From Marinobacter salarius (GTDB lineage: Bacteria > Pseudomonadota > Gammaproteobacteria > Pseudomonadales > Oleiphilaceae): a stretch of 64,000 bases of DNA. Positions 42,906 through 50,797 of the stretch are shown here, one piece after another (the stretch's first letter is position 1; the number at the start of each line of letters is the position of its first letter). The notes beneath the pieces are model-generated. The model was not told the origin of the DNA. It ran no database searches and worked only from the letters and a program-made list of their open reading frames with translations. The stretch covers positions 1,798,001 to 1,862,000 of the forward strand of contig NZ_CP136693.1 of the NCBI RefSeq assembly GCF_032922745.1, written 5' to 3'. A program made the position numbers and the translations under genes.

Positions 42906-44906
42906 ATGCCGTCTCGCACAGATCTCGCCAACGCCATTCGCGCGCTGAGCATGGATGCGGTTCAGAAAGCCAAATCCGGCCACCCGGGCGCGCCCATGGG
43001 TATGGCGGACATCGCCGAGGTCCTCTGGAATGATTTCCTTAGTCACAATCCGGCCAACCCCACGTGGGCTAACCGTGACCGGTTTGTGATGTCCAACGGC
43101 CATGGCTCCATGCTGCAGTATTCCCTGCTGCACCTGAGCGGTTATGACGTCTCCATTGATGACATCAAGAGTTTCCGCCAACTGCACTCCAAAACCCCGG
43201 GCCACCCGGAATACGGCTACACGCCGGGTGTTGAAACCACCACCGGCCCGCTGGGACAGGGTGTCGCCAATGCGGTCGGCTTTGCGCTGGCGGAGAAAAC
43301 CCTGGCGGAGCAGTTCAACCGCCCTGGCCATAATGTTGTTGATCACTACACCTACGCCTTCCTGGGCGATGGTTGCCTGATGGAAGGCATTTCCCACGAG
43401 GTGTCTTCCCTGGCCGGTACATTGGGCCTTGGCAAGCTGATCATGTTCTACGACGACAACGGCATCTCCATCGACGGTGAAGTGGACGGCTGGTTTACCG
43501 ACGACACGCCCAAACGTTTCGAAGCTTATGGCTGGCAGGTGATTCCCGAGGTTGATGGCCATAACCCGGAGGCCGTTCGCGCTGCCATTGAGGCCGGCCG
43601 GGCCAACACAACTCAGCCCACGCTGATCTGCTGCAAGACCATTATTGGTTTTGGTTCCCCCAACAAGCAGGGCACCGAAGCCTGTCACGGCGCTGCGCTG
43701 GGTGAGGACGAAATTGCACTGACCCGTGAGAAGCTGGGCTGGAACCACGGTGCTTTCGAGATCCCGTCGGAAATATACGGTGCCTGGGATGCCCGTGAAA
43801 AAGGCTCCGCCGCACAGGCTGAGTGGGAACAGGCGTTTGCCGACTACGAAAAGGCGGAACCGGAACTGGCCGCTGAGCTCAAGCGTCGTATGGCCGGAGA
43901 GCTGCCGGCAGACTTCTCTGAGAAGGCCCAGGCGTATATTCAGGAGTGCCAGGACAAAGGCGAAACTGTCGCCAGCCGTAAGGCGTCCCAGAACACCCTG
44001 AACGCCTATGGCCCGATGCTGCCGGAATTGCTGGGTGGCTCTGCCGACCTGGCGGGCTCCAACCTCACCATCTGGAATGGCAGTAAGCCACTGACCAAAG
44101 AAGACGCCAGCGGTAACTACGTTTATTACGGTGTTCGCGAATTCGGCATGGCCGCCATCATGAACGGCGTTGCCCTGCATGGCGGCTTCGTACCTTACGG
44201 CGCTACCTTCCTGATCTTCATGGAATACTGCCGCAACGCCGTGCGCATGGCAGCGTTGATGAAACAGCGCTCCATCTATGTGTTCACCCACGACTCCATC
44301 GGCCTGGGTGAAGATGGCCCCACGCATCAGCCCATCGAGCAACTGGCCAGTCTACGCACCACGCCTAACATGAGCACCTGGCGCCCGGCGGATGCCGTTG
44401 AGTCGGCGGTTGGCTGGAAAGCTGCCCTGGAGCGTGTCGATGGCCCGACTGCGCTGGTCTTCTCCCGTCAGGGACTGCCGCACCAGCAGCGTGATGCCGA
44501 GCAACTGGCCAACATCGCCAAGGGTGGCTACATCCTGTCAGACAGCGAAGGCACGCCGGACCTGATCCTCATCGCCACTGGTGGTGAAGTGGGGCTGGCT
44601 CAGGACGCAGCCGAAGCTCTGCGCCAGAAGGGTAACAAGGTTCGCGTGGTGTCCATGCCATCCACCGACACCTTCGATGCCCAGAGCGCTGCGTATAAGC
44701 AGGAAGTGCTGCCGCTCGAAGTGACCAACCGGGTCGCCGTCGAGGCCGCTATTGAAGATTACTGGTACAAGTACGTTGGCCTGGACGGCCGCGTGGTGGG
44801 CATGAGCACCTTCGGTGAGTCCGCGCCTGCCGGTGAGCTGTTCAAGGAGTTCGGCTTTACGGTAGACAACATTGTCGCTGTGGCCGGGGAACTGCTGGAA
44901 GCCTGA
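42906..44906 (+). CDS. tkt: Transketolase
   Basis: This 666-residue thiamine diphosphate enzyme moves two-carbon units in the pentose phosphate pathway. It has the expected length and motifs: KSGHPGAPMGMADI, TGPLGQGVANAVG, GDGCLMEGISHE (ThDP-binding, about residues 153-164) and the pyrimidine-domain DSIGLGEDGPTHQP. It heads tkt-epd-pgk-(element)-fba, a common gammaproteobacterial order. The stop TGA shares its last base with the epd ATG. Confidence 0.96.
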   Translation: MPSRTDLANAIRALSMDAVQKAKSGHPGAPMGMADIAEVLWNDFLSHNPANPTWANRDRFVMSNGHGSMLQYSLLHLSGYDVSIDDIKSFRQLHSKTPGHPEYGYTPGVETTTGPLGQGVANAVGFALAEKTLAEQFNRPGHNVVDHYTYAFLGDGCLMEGISHEVSSLAGTLGLGKLIMFYDDNGISIDGEVDGWFTDDTPKRFEAYGWQVIPEVDGHNPEAVRAAIEAGRANTTQPTLICCKTIIGFGSPNKQGTEACHGAALGEDEIALTREKLGWNHGAFEIPSEIYGAWDAREKGSAAQAEWEQAFADYEKAEPELAAELKRRMAGELPADFSEKAQAYIQECQDKGETVASRKASQNTLNAYGPMLPELLGGSADLAGSNLTIWNGSKPLTKEDASGNYVYYGVREFGMAAIMNGVALHGGFVPYGATFLIFMEYCRNAVRMAALMKQRSIYVFTHDSIGLGEDGPTHQPIEQLASLRTTPNMSTWRPADAVESAVGWKAALERVDGPTALVFSRQGLPHQQRDAEQLANIAKGGYILSDSEGTPDLILIATGGEVGLAQDAAEALRQKGNKVRVVSMPSTDTFDAQSAAYKQEVLPLEVTNRVAVEAAIEDYWYKYVGLDGRVVGMSTFGESAPAGELFKEFGFTVDNIVAVAGELLEA

Positions 44907-45934
44907 TGAGTACCGCTGCACCGTATCGCATCGCCATCAATGGATACGGCCGTATCGGCCAGTGCGTCTTGCGTGCACTCTACGAGAATCGTTTTCGCGA
45001 TCACCTTCAGGTGGTCGCGATCAACGAGCTGGCGGATATCGATACCATTGCCCATCTCACCCGCTACGACTCCACTCATGGTCGATTCCAGGGTGAGATA
45101 AACGTTGAGGGCGATTACCTGCTGGTAAACGGGGACCGTATTCGCGTCGTCCGTTGCGCCGAAGCATCGGAGCTGCCCTGGGACGAGCTGGGCATTGATC
45201 TGGTGCTGGAGTGCTCCGGTGCTTTCACCGACCGTGCGACGGCCGAGCAACACCTGAAGGCTGGTGCTGAACGCCTGCTGTTCTCACAACCGGCGGAATC
45301 CGATGTGGATCGCACCATTGTTTATGGCGTGAATCAGGACCAACTGGCCGAGTCTGATCGTATCGTGGCTGCTGCCTCCTGCACCACCAATTGCCTGGTG
45401 CCGGTTATCCAAGTGCTTGATGAGGCATTGGGAGTGAAGCACGGCACCACGACCACCATCCACGCGGCCATGAATGACCAGCCGGTGATCGACGCCTACC
45501 ACCATCAGGACCTGCGCCGAACCCGCAGCGCCCTGCACAACATTGTTCCGGTCGACACAGGTCTTGCGAAGGGCATTGAGCGCTTGCTGCCTCACATGGA
45601 AGGCAGGTTCAGCTCGGTGGCCATGCGGGTGCCCACCATGAACGTGTCGGCCATCGACATGGTGGTGAATGTCAGGGAAAACACCTCGGTGGAGGCGGTG
45701 AACAACTTACTAAAAAACGCCGCCCACGGCCCGCTGAAACACATTCTGGGCTACACCGATGAGCTTCTGGCCAGCTCCGATTTTAATCACGACGCCCACT
45801 CCGGCATCGTCGACGGAGGCCAGACGCGCGTAACCGGTGGCACCATGGTGAAGGTGCTGTGCTGGTTTGATAACGAGTGGGGGTTCGCAAATCGGATGCT
45901 GGACGTCAGCAAACACTGGCTCTCCAGCCACTGA
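44906..45934 (+). CDS. epd: Erythrose-4-phosphate dehydrogenase
   Basis: This 342-residue NAD enzyme of the GAPDH family has INGYGRIGQCVLRALYE (NAD site), the catalytic cysteine in ASCTTNCLVP (about residue 156) and the segment MNDQPVIDAYHHQDLRRTR. That last segment is typical of Epd rather than GapA, where LPHKDLRRAR is usual. Epd oxidises erythrose 4-phosphate toward pyridoxal phosphate synthesis. The start overlaps the tkt stop by one base. A GapA-like activity cannot be fully excluded. Confidence 0.85.
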   Translation: MSTAAPYRIAINGYGRIGQCVLRALYENRFRDHLQVVAINELADIDTIAHLTRYDSTHGRFQGEINVEGDYLLVNGDRIRVVRCAEASELPWDELGIDLVLECSGAFTDRATAEQHLKAGAERLLFSQPAESDVDRTIVYGVNQDQLAESDRIVAAASCTTNCLVPVIQVLDEALGVKHGTTTTIHAAMNDQPVIDAYHHQDLRRTRSALHNIVPVDTGLAKGIERLLPHMEGRFSSVAMRVPTMNVSAIDMVVNVRENTSVEAVNNLLKNAAHGPLKHILGYTDELLASSDFNHDAHSGIVDGGQTRVTGGTMVKVLCWFDNEWGFANRMLDVSKHWLSSH

Positions 45935-45963
45935 CACATTTTTTGATCAGGGGATGAACAACG

Positions 45964-47124
45964 ATGACTATCAAGAGAATGACCGATCTGGACCTCGCCG
46001 GTAAGCGGGTACTGATTCGTGAAGACCTCAACGTACCGGTAAAAAATGGCGAAGTGTCCAGCGACGCCCGCATCCGTGCCTCGCTGCCGACGATTAAGGC
46101 GGCAAAGGACGCAGGCGCAAAGGTCATGCTGATGTCCCATCTCGGCCGCCCGGAAGAAGGCGTTTACGACGAAGCCTCCTCCATGAAACCGGTGGCCGAC
46201 CACCTCAGCAAGGTACTGGGTCAGGAAGTTCGCCTGATCACCGATTACCTCGAGGGCGTTGATGTAGCCGACGGCGAAGTCGTCCTTTTCGAAAACGTCC
46301 GTTTCAACAAGGGCGAGAAAAAAGACGACGAAGAGCTTTCCAAAAAGTACGCTGCGTTGTGTGATGTCTACGTGATGGACGCCTTCGGCACCGCCCACCG
46401 CGCCCAGGCCTCTACCCATGGCGTTGCCCGCTTCGCCCCGGAAGCCTGCGCTGGCCCGCTGCTGGCCGCAGAGCTGGAAGCCCTCGGCAAAGCCCTGGAT
46501 AACCCGGCCAAGCCCGTGGTTGCGATTGTCGGCGGCTCCAAAGTATCCACCAAACTGGACGTGCTCAACGCCCTGGAAAAAGTCTGCGACTCCATTATCG
46601 TCGGTGGCGGCATCGCCAACACCTTCCTGGCGGCTGCCGGTCACCCGGTGGGCAAATCCCTGTGCGAGCACGACCTGATCGACACCGCCCGGGAAATCGC
46701 CTCCCGCGTTGAAATTCCGCTGCCTGTAGATGTAGTTGTCGCCAGCGAATTCGCTGAAACTGCGAAAGCCACCACTAAAAAAATTGACGACGTGACCGAA
46801 GACGACATGATTCTGGACGTCGGTCCCGAAACCGCCTCCAAATTCGCCGGCTTGCTGAAGTCCTCCAAGACCATTCTTTGGAACGGCCCGGTCGGCGTCT
46901 TCGAATTCGACCAGTTCAGCAACGGCACCCAATCCCTGGCGAAAGCCATCGCCGAAAGCGACGCTTTCTCCCTGGCTGGCGGCGGTGATACCGTTGCTGC
47001 CGTTGACAAGTACGGTGTGAGTGACAAAATCTCGTACATTTCCACCGGTGGCGGTGCTTTCCTGGAATTCGTGGAAGGTAAAACCCTGCCAGCGGTTGCT
47101 GTACTCGAACAGCGCGGCGCATAG
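45964..47124 (+). CDS. pgk: Phosphoglycerate kinase
   Basis: This 386-residue glycolytic kinase shows RVLIREDLNVPVKNG (substrate site), the HLGRPEEG basic-patch block, the hinge region, and the ATP-side motif GGGDTVAAVDKYG (about residues 339-351). It is 29 nt after epd. A long-stem repeat element lies 19 nt after its stop and before fba. Confidence 0.96.
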   Translation: MTIKRMTDLDLAGKRVLIREDLNVPVKNGEVSSDARIRASLPTIKAAKDAGAKVMLMSHLGRPEEGVYDEASSMKPVADHLSKVLGQEVRLITDYLEGVDVADGEVVLFENVRFNKGEKKDDEELSKKYAALCDVYVMDAFGTAHRAQASTHGVARFAPEACAGPLLAAELEALGKALDNPAKPVVAIVGGSKVSTKLDVLNALEKVCDSIIVGGGIANTFLAAAGHPVGKSLCEHDLIDTAREIASRVEIPLPVDVVVASEFAETAKATTKKIDDVTEDDMILDVGPETASKFAGLLKSSKTILWNGPVGVFEFDQFSNGTQSLAKAIAESDAFSLAGGGDTVAAVDKYGVSDKISYISTGGGAFLEFVEGKTLPAVAVLEQRGA

Positions 47125-47143
47125 CACAAGCTTGAATCGCGAG

Positions 47144-47245
47144 GAGGGCAGAGACACTCTCCCGGGACCGTCAAAAACATGGATGTTTTTGTCGAGCGTA
47201 CACGGACGTATTTACAGCGTGTCCCGGGAGGGTGTCTCTGCCCTC
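47144..47245 (+). repeat. Long-stem intergenic element C (dual A-N-GGA hairpin family)
   Basis: 25-nt arms (47144-47168 and 47221-47245) pair perfectly but for one G-T wobble. The 52-nt core holds CAAAAAC-ATGGAT-GTTTTTG (47172-47191) and TAC-ACGGAC-GTA (47199-47210). The core is nearly identical to that of element E (48611-48714), while the arms are unrelated in detail. It is on the strand of pgk, 19 nt after its stop. No T-tract follows. Confidence 0.9.
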
Positions 47246-47312
47246 TGACGCAGACTCCAAACCAGAGAAGTCTGCCAAAGACATTGTTTAATAAACCAAG
47301 GAGACAACCCCA

Positions 47313-48377
47313 ATGGCCCTGATATCGATGCGGCAACTGCTGGACCACGCCGCCGAGCATGGTTACGGTGTACCGGCGTATAACGTGAACAACCTTGAGC
47401 AGATGCGCGCCATCATGGAAGCGGCTGACAAAACCGACTCCCCGGTGATAGTCCAGGCCTCCGCCGGCGCCCGTAAATACGCCGGCGCTCCCTTCCTTCG
47501 CCATCTGATTCTGGCGGCCATTGAAGAGTTTCCCCATATTCCGGTGGTTATGCACCAGGATCACGGCACAAGCCCGTCCGTATGTCAGCGCTCCATTCAG
47601 CTAGGCTTCAGCTCCGTAATGATGGACGGCTCCCTGGGTGAAGACGGCAAAACCCCAACCGACTACGAATACAACGTAGATGTTACCCGTCGCACCGTTG
47701 AGATGGCCCATGCCTGTGGCGTGTCCGTGGAAGGCGAACTCGGCTGCCTGGGCTCCCTGGAAACCGGGCAGGCCGGCGAAGAAGACGGTATTGGCGCAGA
47801 GGGCACCCTGGACCACAGCCAGATGCTGACCGACCCGGAAGAAGCGGCGGATTTCGTCCAGAAAACCCACGTGGATGCCCTGGCCATTGCCATCGGTACC
47901 AGCCACGGCGCCTACAAGTTCACCCGTCCGCCGACCGGTGACATCCTGGCCATCGACCAGATCAAAGCCATCCACGCCCGCATCCCGGACACCCATCTGG
48001 TTATGCACGGCTCCAGCTCCGTGCCCCAGGAGTGGTTGAAGATCATCAACGAATACGGCGGCGAGATCCCGGAAACCTATGGCGTGCCGGTTGAGGAAAT
48101 CGTTGAAGGCATCAAGCACGGTGTTCGCAAGGTCAACATCGACACCGACCTGCGCCTGGCCAGCACCGGTGCAACCCGTCGCTTTCTGGCCCAGAACCCG
48201 GCCGAGTTCGACCCGCGTAAATTCCTGAAGGCGACCATGCAGGCGATGACTGACGTTTGCGTTGCCCGCTACGAAGCCTTCGGTACTGCCGGCAACGCCA
48301 GCAAGATCAAACCGGTTAACCTTGAACGCATGTTCGAGCGGTATGCTTCTGGTGAGCTGGATCCCAAGGTTCGATAA
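47313..48377 (+). CDS. fba: Fructose-bisphosphate aldolase, class II
   Basis: This 354-residue zinc enzyme is of the class IIB type found in Calvin-cycle and many proteobacterial glycolytic operons. Zinc ligands appear in VVMHQDHG (about residues 79-86), VEGELG, GTSHGAYKF (about 194-202) and LVMHGSSS (about 229-236). It starts at ATG 47313 behind AAGGAGAC. Two further long-stem elements follow its stop. It closes the sugar-phosphate cluster tkt-epd-pgk-fba. Confidence 0.95.
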   Translation: MALISMRQLLDHAAEHGYGVPAYNVNNLEQMRAIMEAADKTDSPVIVQASAGARKYAGAPFLRHLILAAIEEFPHIPVVMHQDHGTSPSVCQRSIQLGFSSVMMDGSLGEDGKTPTDYEYNVDVTRRTVEMAHACGVSVEGELGCLGSLETGQAGEEDGIGAEGTLDHSQMLTDPEEAADFVQKTHVDALAIAIGTSHGAYKFTRPPTGDILAIDQIKAIHARIPDTHLVMHGSSSVPQEWLKIINEYGGEIPETYGVPVEEIVEGIKHGVRKVNIDTDLRLASTGATRRFLAQNPAEFDPRKFLKATMQAMTDVCVARYEAFGTAGNASKIKPVNLERMFERYASGELDPKVR

Positions 48378-48425
48378 GCTTTGGAGTTTGCCCCTCCTTT
48401 GTAGCCTGCTGGCCTGGCGGGCTTG

Positions 48426-48532
48426 CACTGGTGGGAGGGACTGCTCAGAAAACGCCCGTAAATACGTCCATGTAGGGCTTGGTCGCGCCATCCCTGGCGC
48501 TCCACATTTCTGAGCAGTCCCTCCCACCAGTG
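48426..48532 (-). repeat. Long-stem intergenic element D (dual A-N-GGA hairpin family, reversed)
   Basis: Perfect 26-bp arms (48426-48451 and 48507-48532) enclose a 55-nt core. On the minus strand the core reads GCGCC-AGGGAT-GGCGC (plus-strand 48485-48500) then TAC-ATGGAC-GTA (48463-48474), almost the same as element F (50236-50346). It is the one copy whose core lies antisense to the neighbouring genes (fba and cbpA are both on plus). It starts 48 nt after the fba stop. Confidence 0.9.
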
Positions 48533-48534
48533 TT

Positions 48535-48570
48535 TGAGATACCTCGGTGATATCGCATATCGTCATCTCA
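48535..48570. other. Nested inverted repeats between elements D and E
   Basis: TGAGAT (48535) and ATCTCA (48565) enclose GATAT-CGC-ATATC (48549-48561). Immediately after comes CAGATACCTG, repeating part of the left side. This 80-nt spacer (48533-48610) holds no convincing gene. Together with elements D and E it fills the 509-nt gap between fba and cbpA (48378-48886), the longest non-coding stretch in the window; a further 170 nt before cbpA show only promoter-like AT-rich DNA. Confidence 0.4.
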
Positions 48571-48610
48571 GATACCTGCAGAGTCAGAAATATCTGAAGG
48601 TTCAGAACAA

Positions 48611-48714
48611 GCGAAGGCGGGGCACTCTTCCGGGAACGTCAAAAACATGGATGTTTTTGTCGAGCGTACAGGGACGTATTTACAGCGTGTCCCGGAAGAG
48701 TGCCCCGCCTTTGC
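48611..48714 (+). repeat. Long-stem intergenic element E (dual A-N-GGA hairpin family)
   Basis: 25-nt arms (48611-48635 and 48690-48714) pair with one mismatch; the inner 22 bp are perfect. The 54-nt core holds CAAAAAC-ATGGAT-GTTTTTG (48640-48659) and TAC-AGGGAC-GTA (48667-48678). The second hairpin with its flank reads GTACAGGGACGT, which fits the CsrA SELEX consensus RUACARGGAUGU at all but one position. It is on the plus strand between fba and cbpA. Confidence 0.9.
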
Positions 48715-48886
48715 GCTACCCGCAAAGCCTGCAGGCTAGGTGCCCAGATTAAACTCCAGGCCACAGCCACCTGATACGCATCAATTCTGATACACCCCCA
48801 CCTTGTAATTTTCACTTCCTCATCAAATATAGAATTAATAATCGGGCGAAAAATGCCCAGCCATTAAAGCAGGTGTGAGGGAAAAC

Positions 48887-49870
48887 ATGGACTTCAAAGA
48901 CTATTACGCCGTACTCGGTGTGAGCGAGTCTGCCTCCCCCGAGGACATCAAGAAGGCCTATCGCAAACTGGCCCGGAAATACCATCCGGATGTCAGCAAG
49001 GAAGAGAACGCCTCCGGCAAGTTCAAGGACGTCAGCGAGGCCTATGAAGTACTGAAAGACCCCGAAAAACGGGCCGAATACGACGAGCTTAAGAAATACG
49101 GCGCCCGGCAGGATGGGTCGTTTGAGCGTCCTCCCGGATGGGAGAGTGCCTCCGGCTTTGGGGGCGGTGGTTATACCGAGGCCGATGCGCGGCAGTTCAG
49201 CGACTTCTTCGAGGAAATCTTCGGCGGCGGCCGTCGCGCGGGAGCCGGATTTGGCTCCGCGTTTGGCGGTGGCTTCGGCGGCGCGCGTCAATCTATGCGC
49301 ATGCGGGGTGAAGACGTTCATGCCCGGATCGCGCTGTTCCTGGAGGAAGCCTTCCACGGCTGCGAAAAGCAGGTGTCGTTTAACGTCCAGGAAGCCGACG
49401 CCCAAGGCCGCGTCGTACCGCGCCAGAAAACCCTCAACGTGAAGATCCCCGCTGGCATGAAAGAAGGGCAGCACATCCGCCTGAAAGGTCAGGGCGCTCC
49501 TGGCATGGGTGGTGCGGAGAACGGTGACCTGTTTATCGAGGTGGAATACGCACCGCACCCCCACTTTACGGTCGAAGGGCGGGATATAATGGTGACGGTT
49601 CCCATCGCACCCTGGGAGGCGGCTCTTGGCGCCTCGGTCACGGTTCCGACCGTGGGCTCGAAGGTGAACGTGAAGGTGCCCAAGGGCTCTTCCAGCGGTC
49701 GCAAGCTGCGCCTTAAAGGCAAGGGCCTGCCAGGCAAGCATCCTGGCGACCAGCTAGTGGTGTTGCAGATCGTGATGCCTGAGCGGCACAGCGAAAAAGC
49801 CGAGGAACTCTACAAGCAGTTGGCCGAGGCCGAAAAAGGATTCAATCCACGCAGCAAGTTGCATGTGTAA
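48887..49870 (+). CDS. cbpA: DnaJ-type co-chaperone CbpA (curved DNA-binding protein)
   Basis: This 327-residue co-chaperone has a J domain with the HPD triad (KYHPDVSK, about residues 33-40), a Gly/Phe-rich linker (about 75-140) and two C-terminal substrate domains (VKIPAGMKEGQHIRLKGQG, VKVPKGSSSGRKLRLKGKG). No zinc-finger cysteines are present, which fits CbpA rather than DnaJ. The start at 48887 (MDFKDYYAVLGV) has GAGGG upstream. cbpM, encoding its inhibitor, follows after 14 nt. Confidence 0.93.
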   Translation: MDFKDYYAVLGVSESASPEDIKKAYRKLARKYHPDVSKEENASGKFKDVSEAYEVLKDPEKRAEYDELKKYGARQDGSFERPPGWESASGFGGGGYTEADARQFSDFFEEIFGGGRRAGAGFGSAFGGGFGGARQSMRMRGEDVHARIALFLEEAFHGCEKQVSFNVQEADAQGRVVPRQKTLNVKIPAGMKEGQHIRLKGQGAPGMGGAENGDLFIEVEYAPHPHFTVEGRDIMVTVPIAPWEAALGASVTVPTVGSKVNVKVPKGSSSGRKLRLKGKGLPGKHPGDQLVVLQIVMPERHSEKAEELYKQLAEAEKGFNPRSKLHV

Positions 49871-49884
49871 GCGGGGGATGAAGG

Positions 49885-50229
49885 ATGACTGACAAAGACC
49901 ATATCCTGAGCGTCGAACTGGTGGAACCAACCGCTACATTCACCTTGCGGGAAATATGCGAACGCGGGGACTGCCACGCCGAGTTTGTTATTAAACTGGT
50001 GAGCTACGGTGTGATCGCCCCGGTCGAGGAATCCCCGGAAGCGCGCCAGTGGCAATTTGATCTGGAGGCCCTCGCCCGTTTGCGAAAGGCCCAGCGTTTG
50101 CAGCGTGATCTTAAAATGAACCTACCGGGGTTGGCCATGTCCCTTGAGCTTCTCGACGAGGTCCAGGAGATGCGACGTGAGGTCGATCGCCTGAATCGAC
50201 AATTGAGGCAATTTTTAGGCGAGGCATAG
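49885..50229 (+). CDS. cbpM: Chaperone modulator CbpM
   Basis: This 114-residue protein has a MerR-like helix-turn-helix fold (FTLREICERGDCHAEFVIKLVSYGVI, about residues 19-44) and a C-terminal coiled coil (LDEVQEMRREVDRLNRQL). CbpM binds the J domain of CbpA and blocks both its co-chaperone and DNA-binding activity. It is cotranscribed with cbpA. A long-stem element begins 6 nt after its stop. Confidence 0.9.
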   Translation: MTDKDHILSVELVEPTATFTLREICERGDCHAEFVIKLVSYGVIAPVEESPEARQWQFDLEALARLRKAQRLQRDLKMNLPGLAMSLELLDEVQEMRREVDRLNRQLRQFLGEA

Positions 50230-50235
50230 TCACCA

Positions 50236-50346
50236 GGTCGGCTGGCACACCCCTGTTCAAAACCGTGGAGCGCCAGGGATGGCGCGACCGAGCCCTACAT
50301 GGACGTATCTACGGGCGTGTTTTGAACAGGGGTGTGCCAGCCGACC
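50236..50346 (+). repeat. Long-stem intergenic element F (dual A-N-GGA hairpin family)
   Basis: Perfect 28-bp arms (50236-50263 and 50319-50346) enclose a 55-nt core with GCGCC-AGGGAT-GGCGC (50270-50285) and TAC-ATGGAC-GTA (50296-50307); the second hairpin is itself held by GCCC/GGGC (50292-50295 with 50313-50316). It lies between the convergent genes cbpM and the small DUF6435-like gene, on the strand of cbpM. No T-tract is present at either end. Confidence 0.9.
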
Positions 50347-50366
50347 CACCCGCCAAGCTTGAAATG

Positions 50367-50537
50367 CTACTCCTTGTCCATCTTCTGCAACTCCGCATAA
50401 ATCTTCTCCGCCTCCTCCATCAACGTGCCATGGGTACGTAAGTCACCATTGCGCTGGGCATGCAGCGCCTTCTGAAGCTTGGCTTCGTATTCCTTCTGCA
50501 GTTTCTTCTTTGGATCGCCCTTCAGGAATCCCAGCAT
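50367..50537 (-). CDS. DUF6435-like small protein
   Basis: This 56-residue basic, helical protein (MLGFLKGDPKKKLQKEYE at the N-terminus, ending EEAEKIYAELQKMDKE) fits a small family of unknown function annotated DUF6435 in marine bacteria. The start at 50537 has AGGTG eight nt upstream; an upstream in-frame ATG is less well placed. The first residues GFLKGDPKKKLQK may form a membrane-contacting amphipathic end. It faces cbpM across element F. Confidence 0.7.
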   Translation of the reverse strand: MLGFLKGDPKKKLQKEYEAKLQKALHAQRNGDLRTHGTLMEEAEKIYAELQKMDKE

Positions 50538-50797
50538 TTTTTCACCTGTTTTCATTGATGTGTCTGGGAGCTTACGCCAATTGGGCACGAAAGTTCACAA
50601 ACGAGTCCCCGTCTTGCTAACGGAACTCGTCTGTCGGATTCTCAGTTTCAAAGAATTTCACCGGGCCGTTACAAAATCCGTACACGATTGCGTCACTCCG
50701 TGGTCCGGGTTTTGCTCTATAGTCAATCATAAGTCTGGACGGGCAGGCCGAGCCCTGCCGCCGGAATGTGTGATTCAAACGTGTTGACGGAGTCCGT

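Noticed and set aside
42903..44342. A 479-codon open frame on the minus strand opposite tkt
   Set aside because: It mirrors the transketolase gene, has no family features and runs antisense to an intact enzyme gene; it is a by-product of codon bias.
45787..47157. A 456-codon minus-strand frame opposite pgk
   Set aside because: It is antisense to an intact phosphoglycerate kinase and has no domain of its own.
48426..48714. Long-stem elements as integron attC sites or CRISPR repeats
   Set aside because: There are no GTTRRRY core sites, no integrase and no cassette layout; the copies are not evenly spaced and have no unique spacers between identical repeats.
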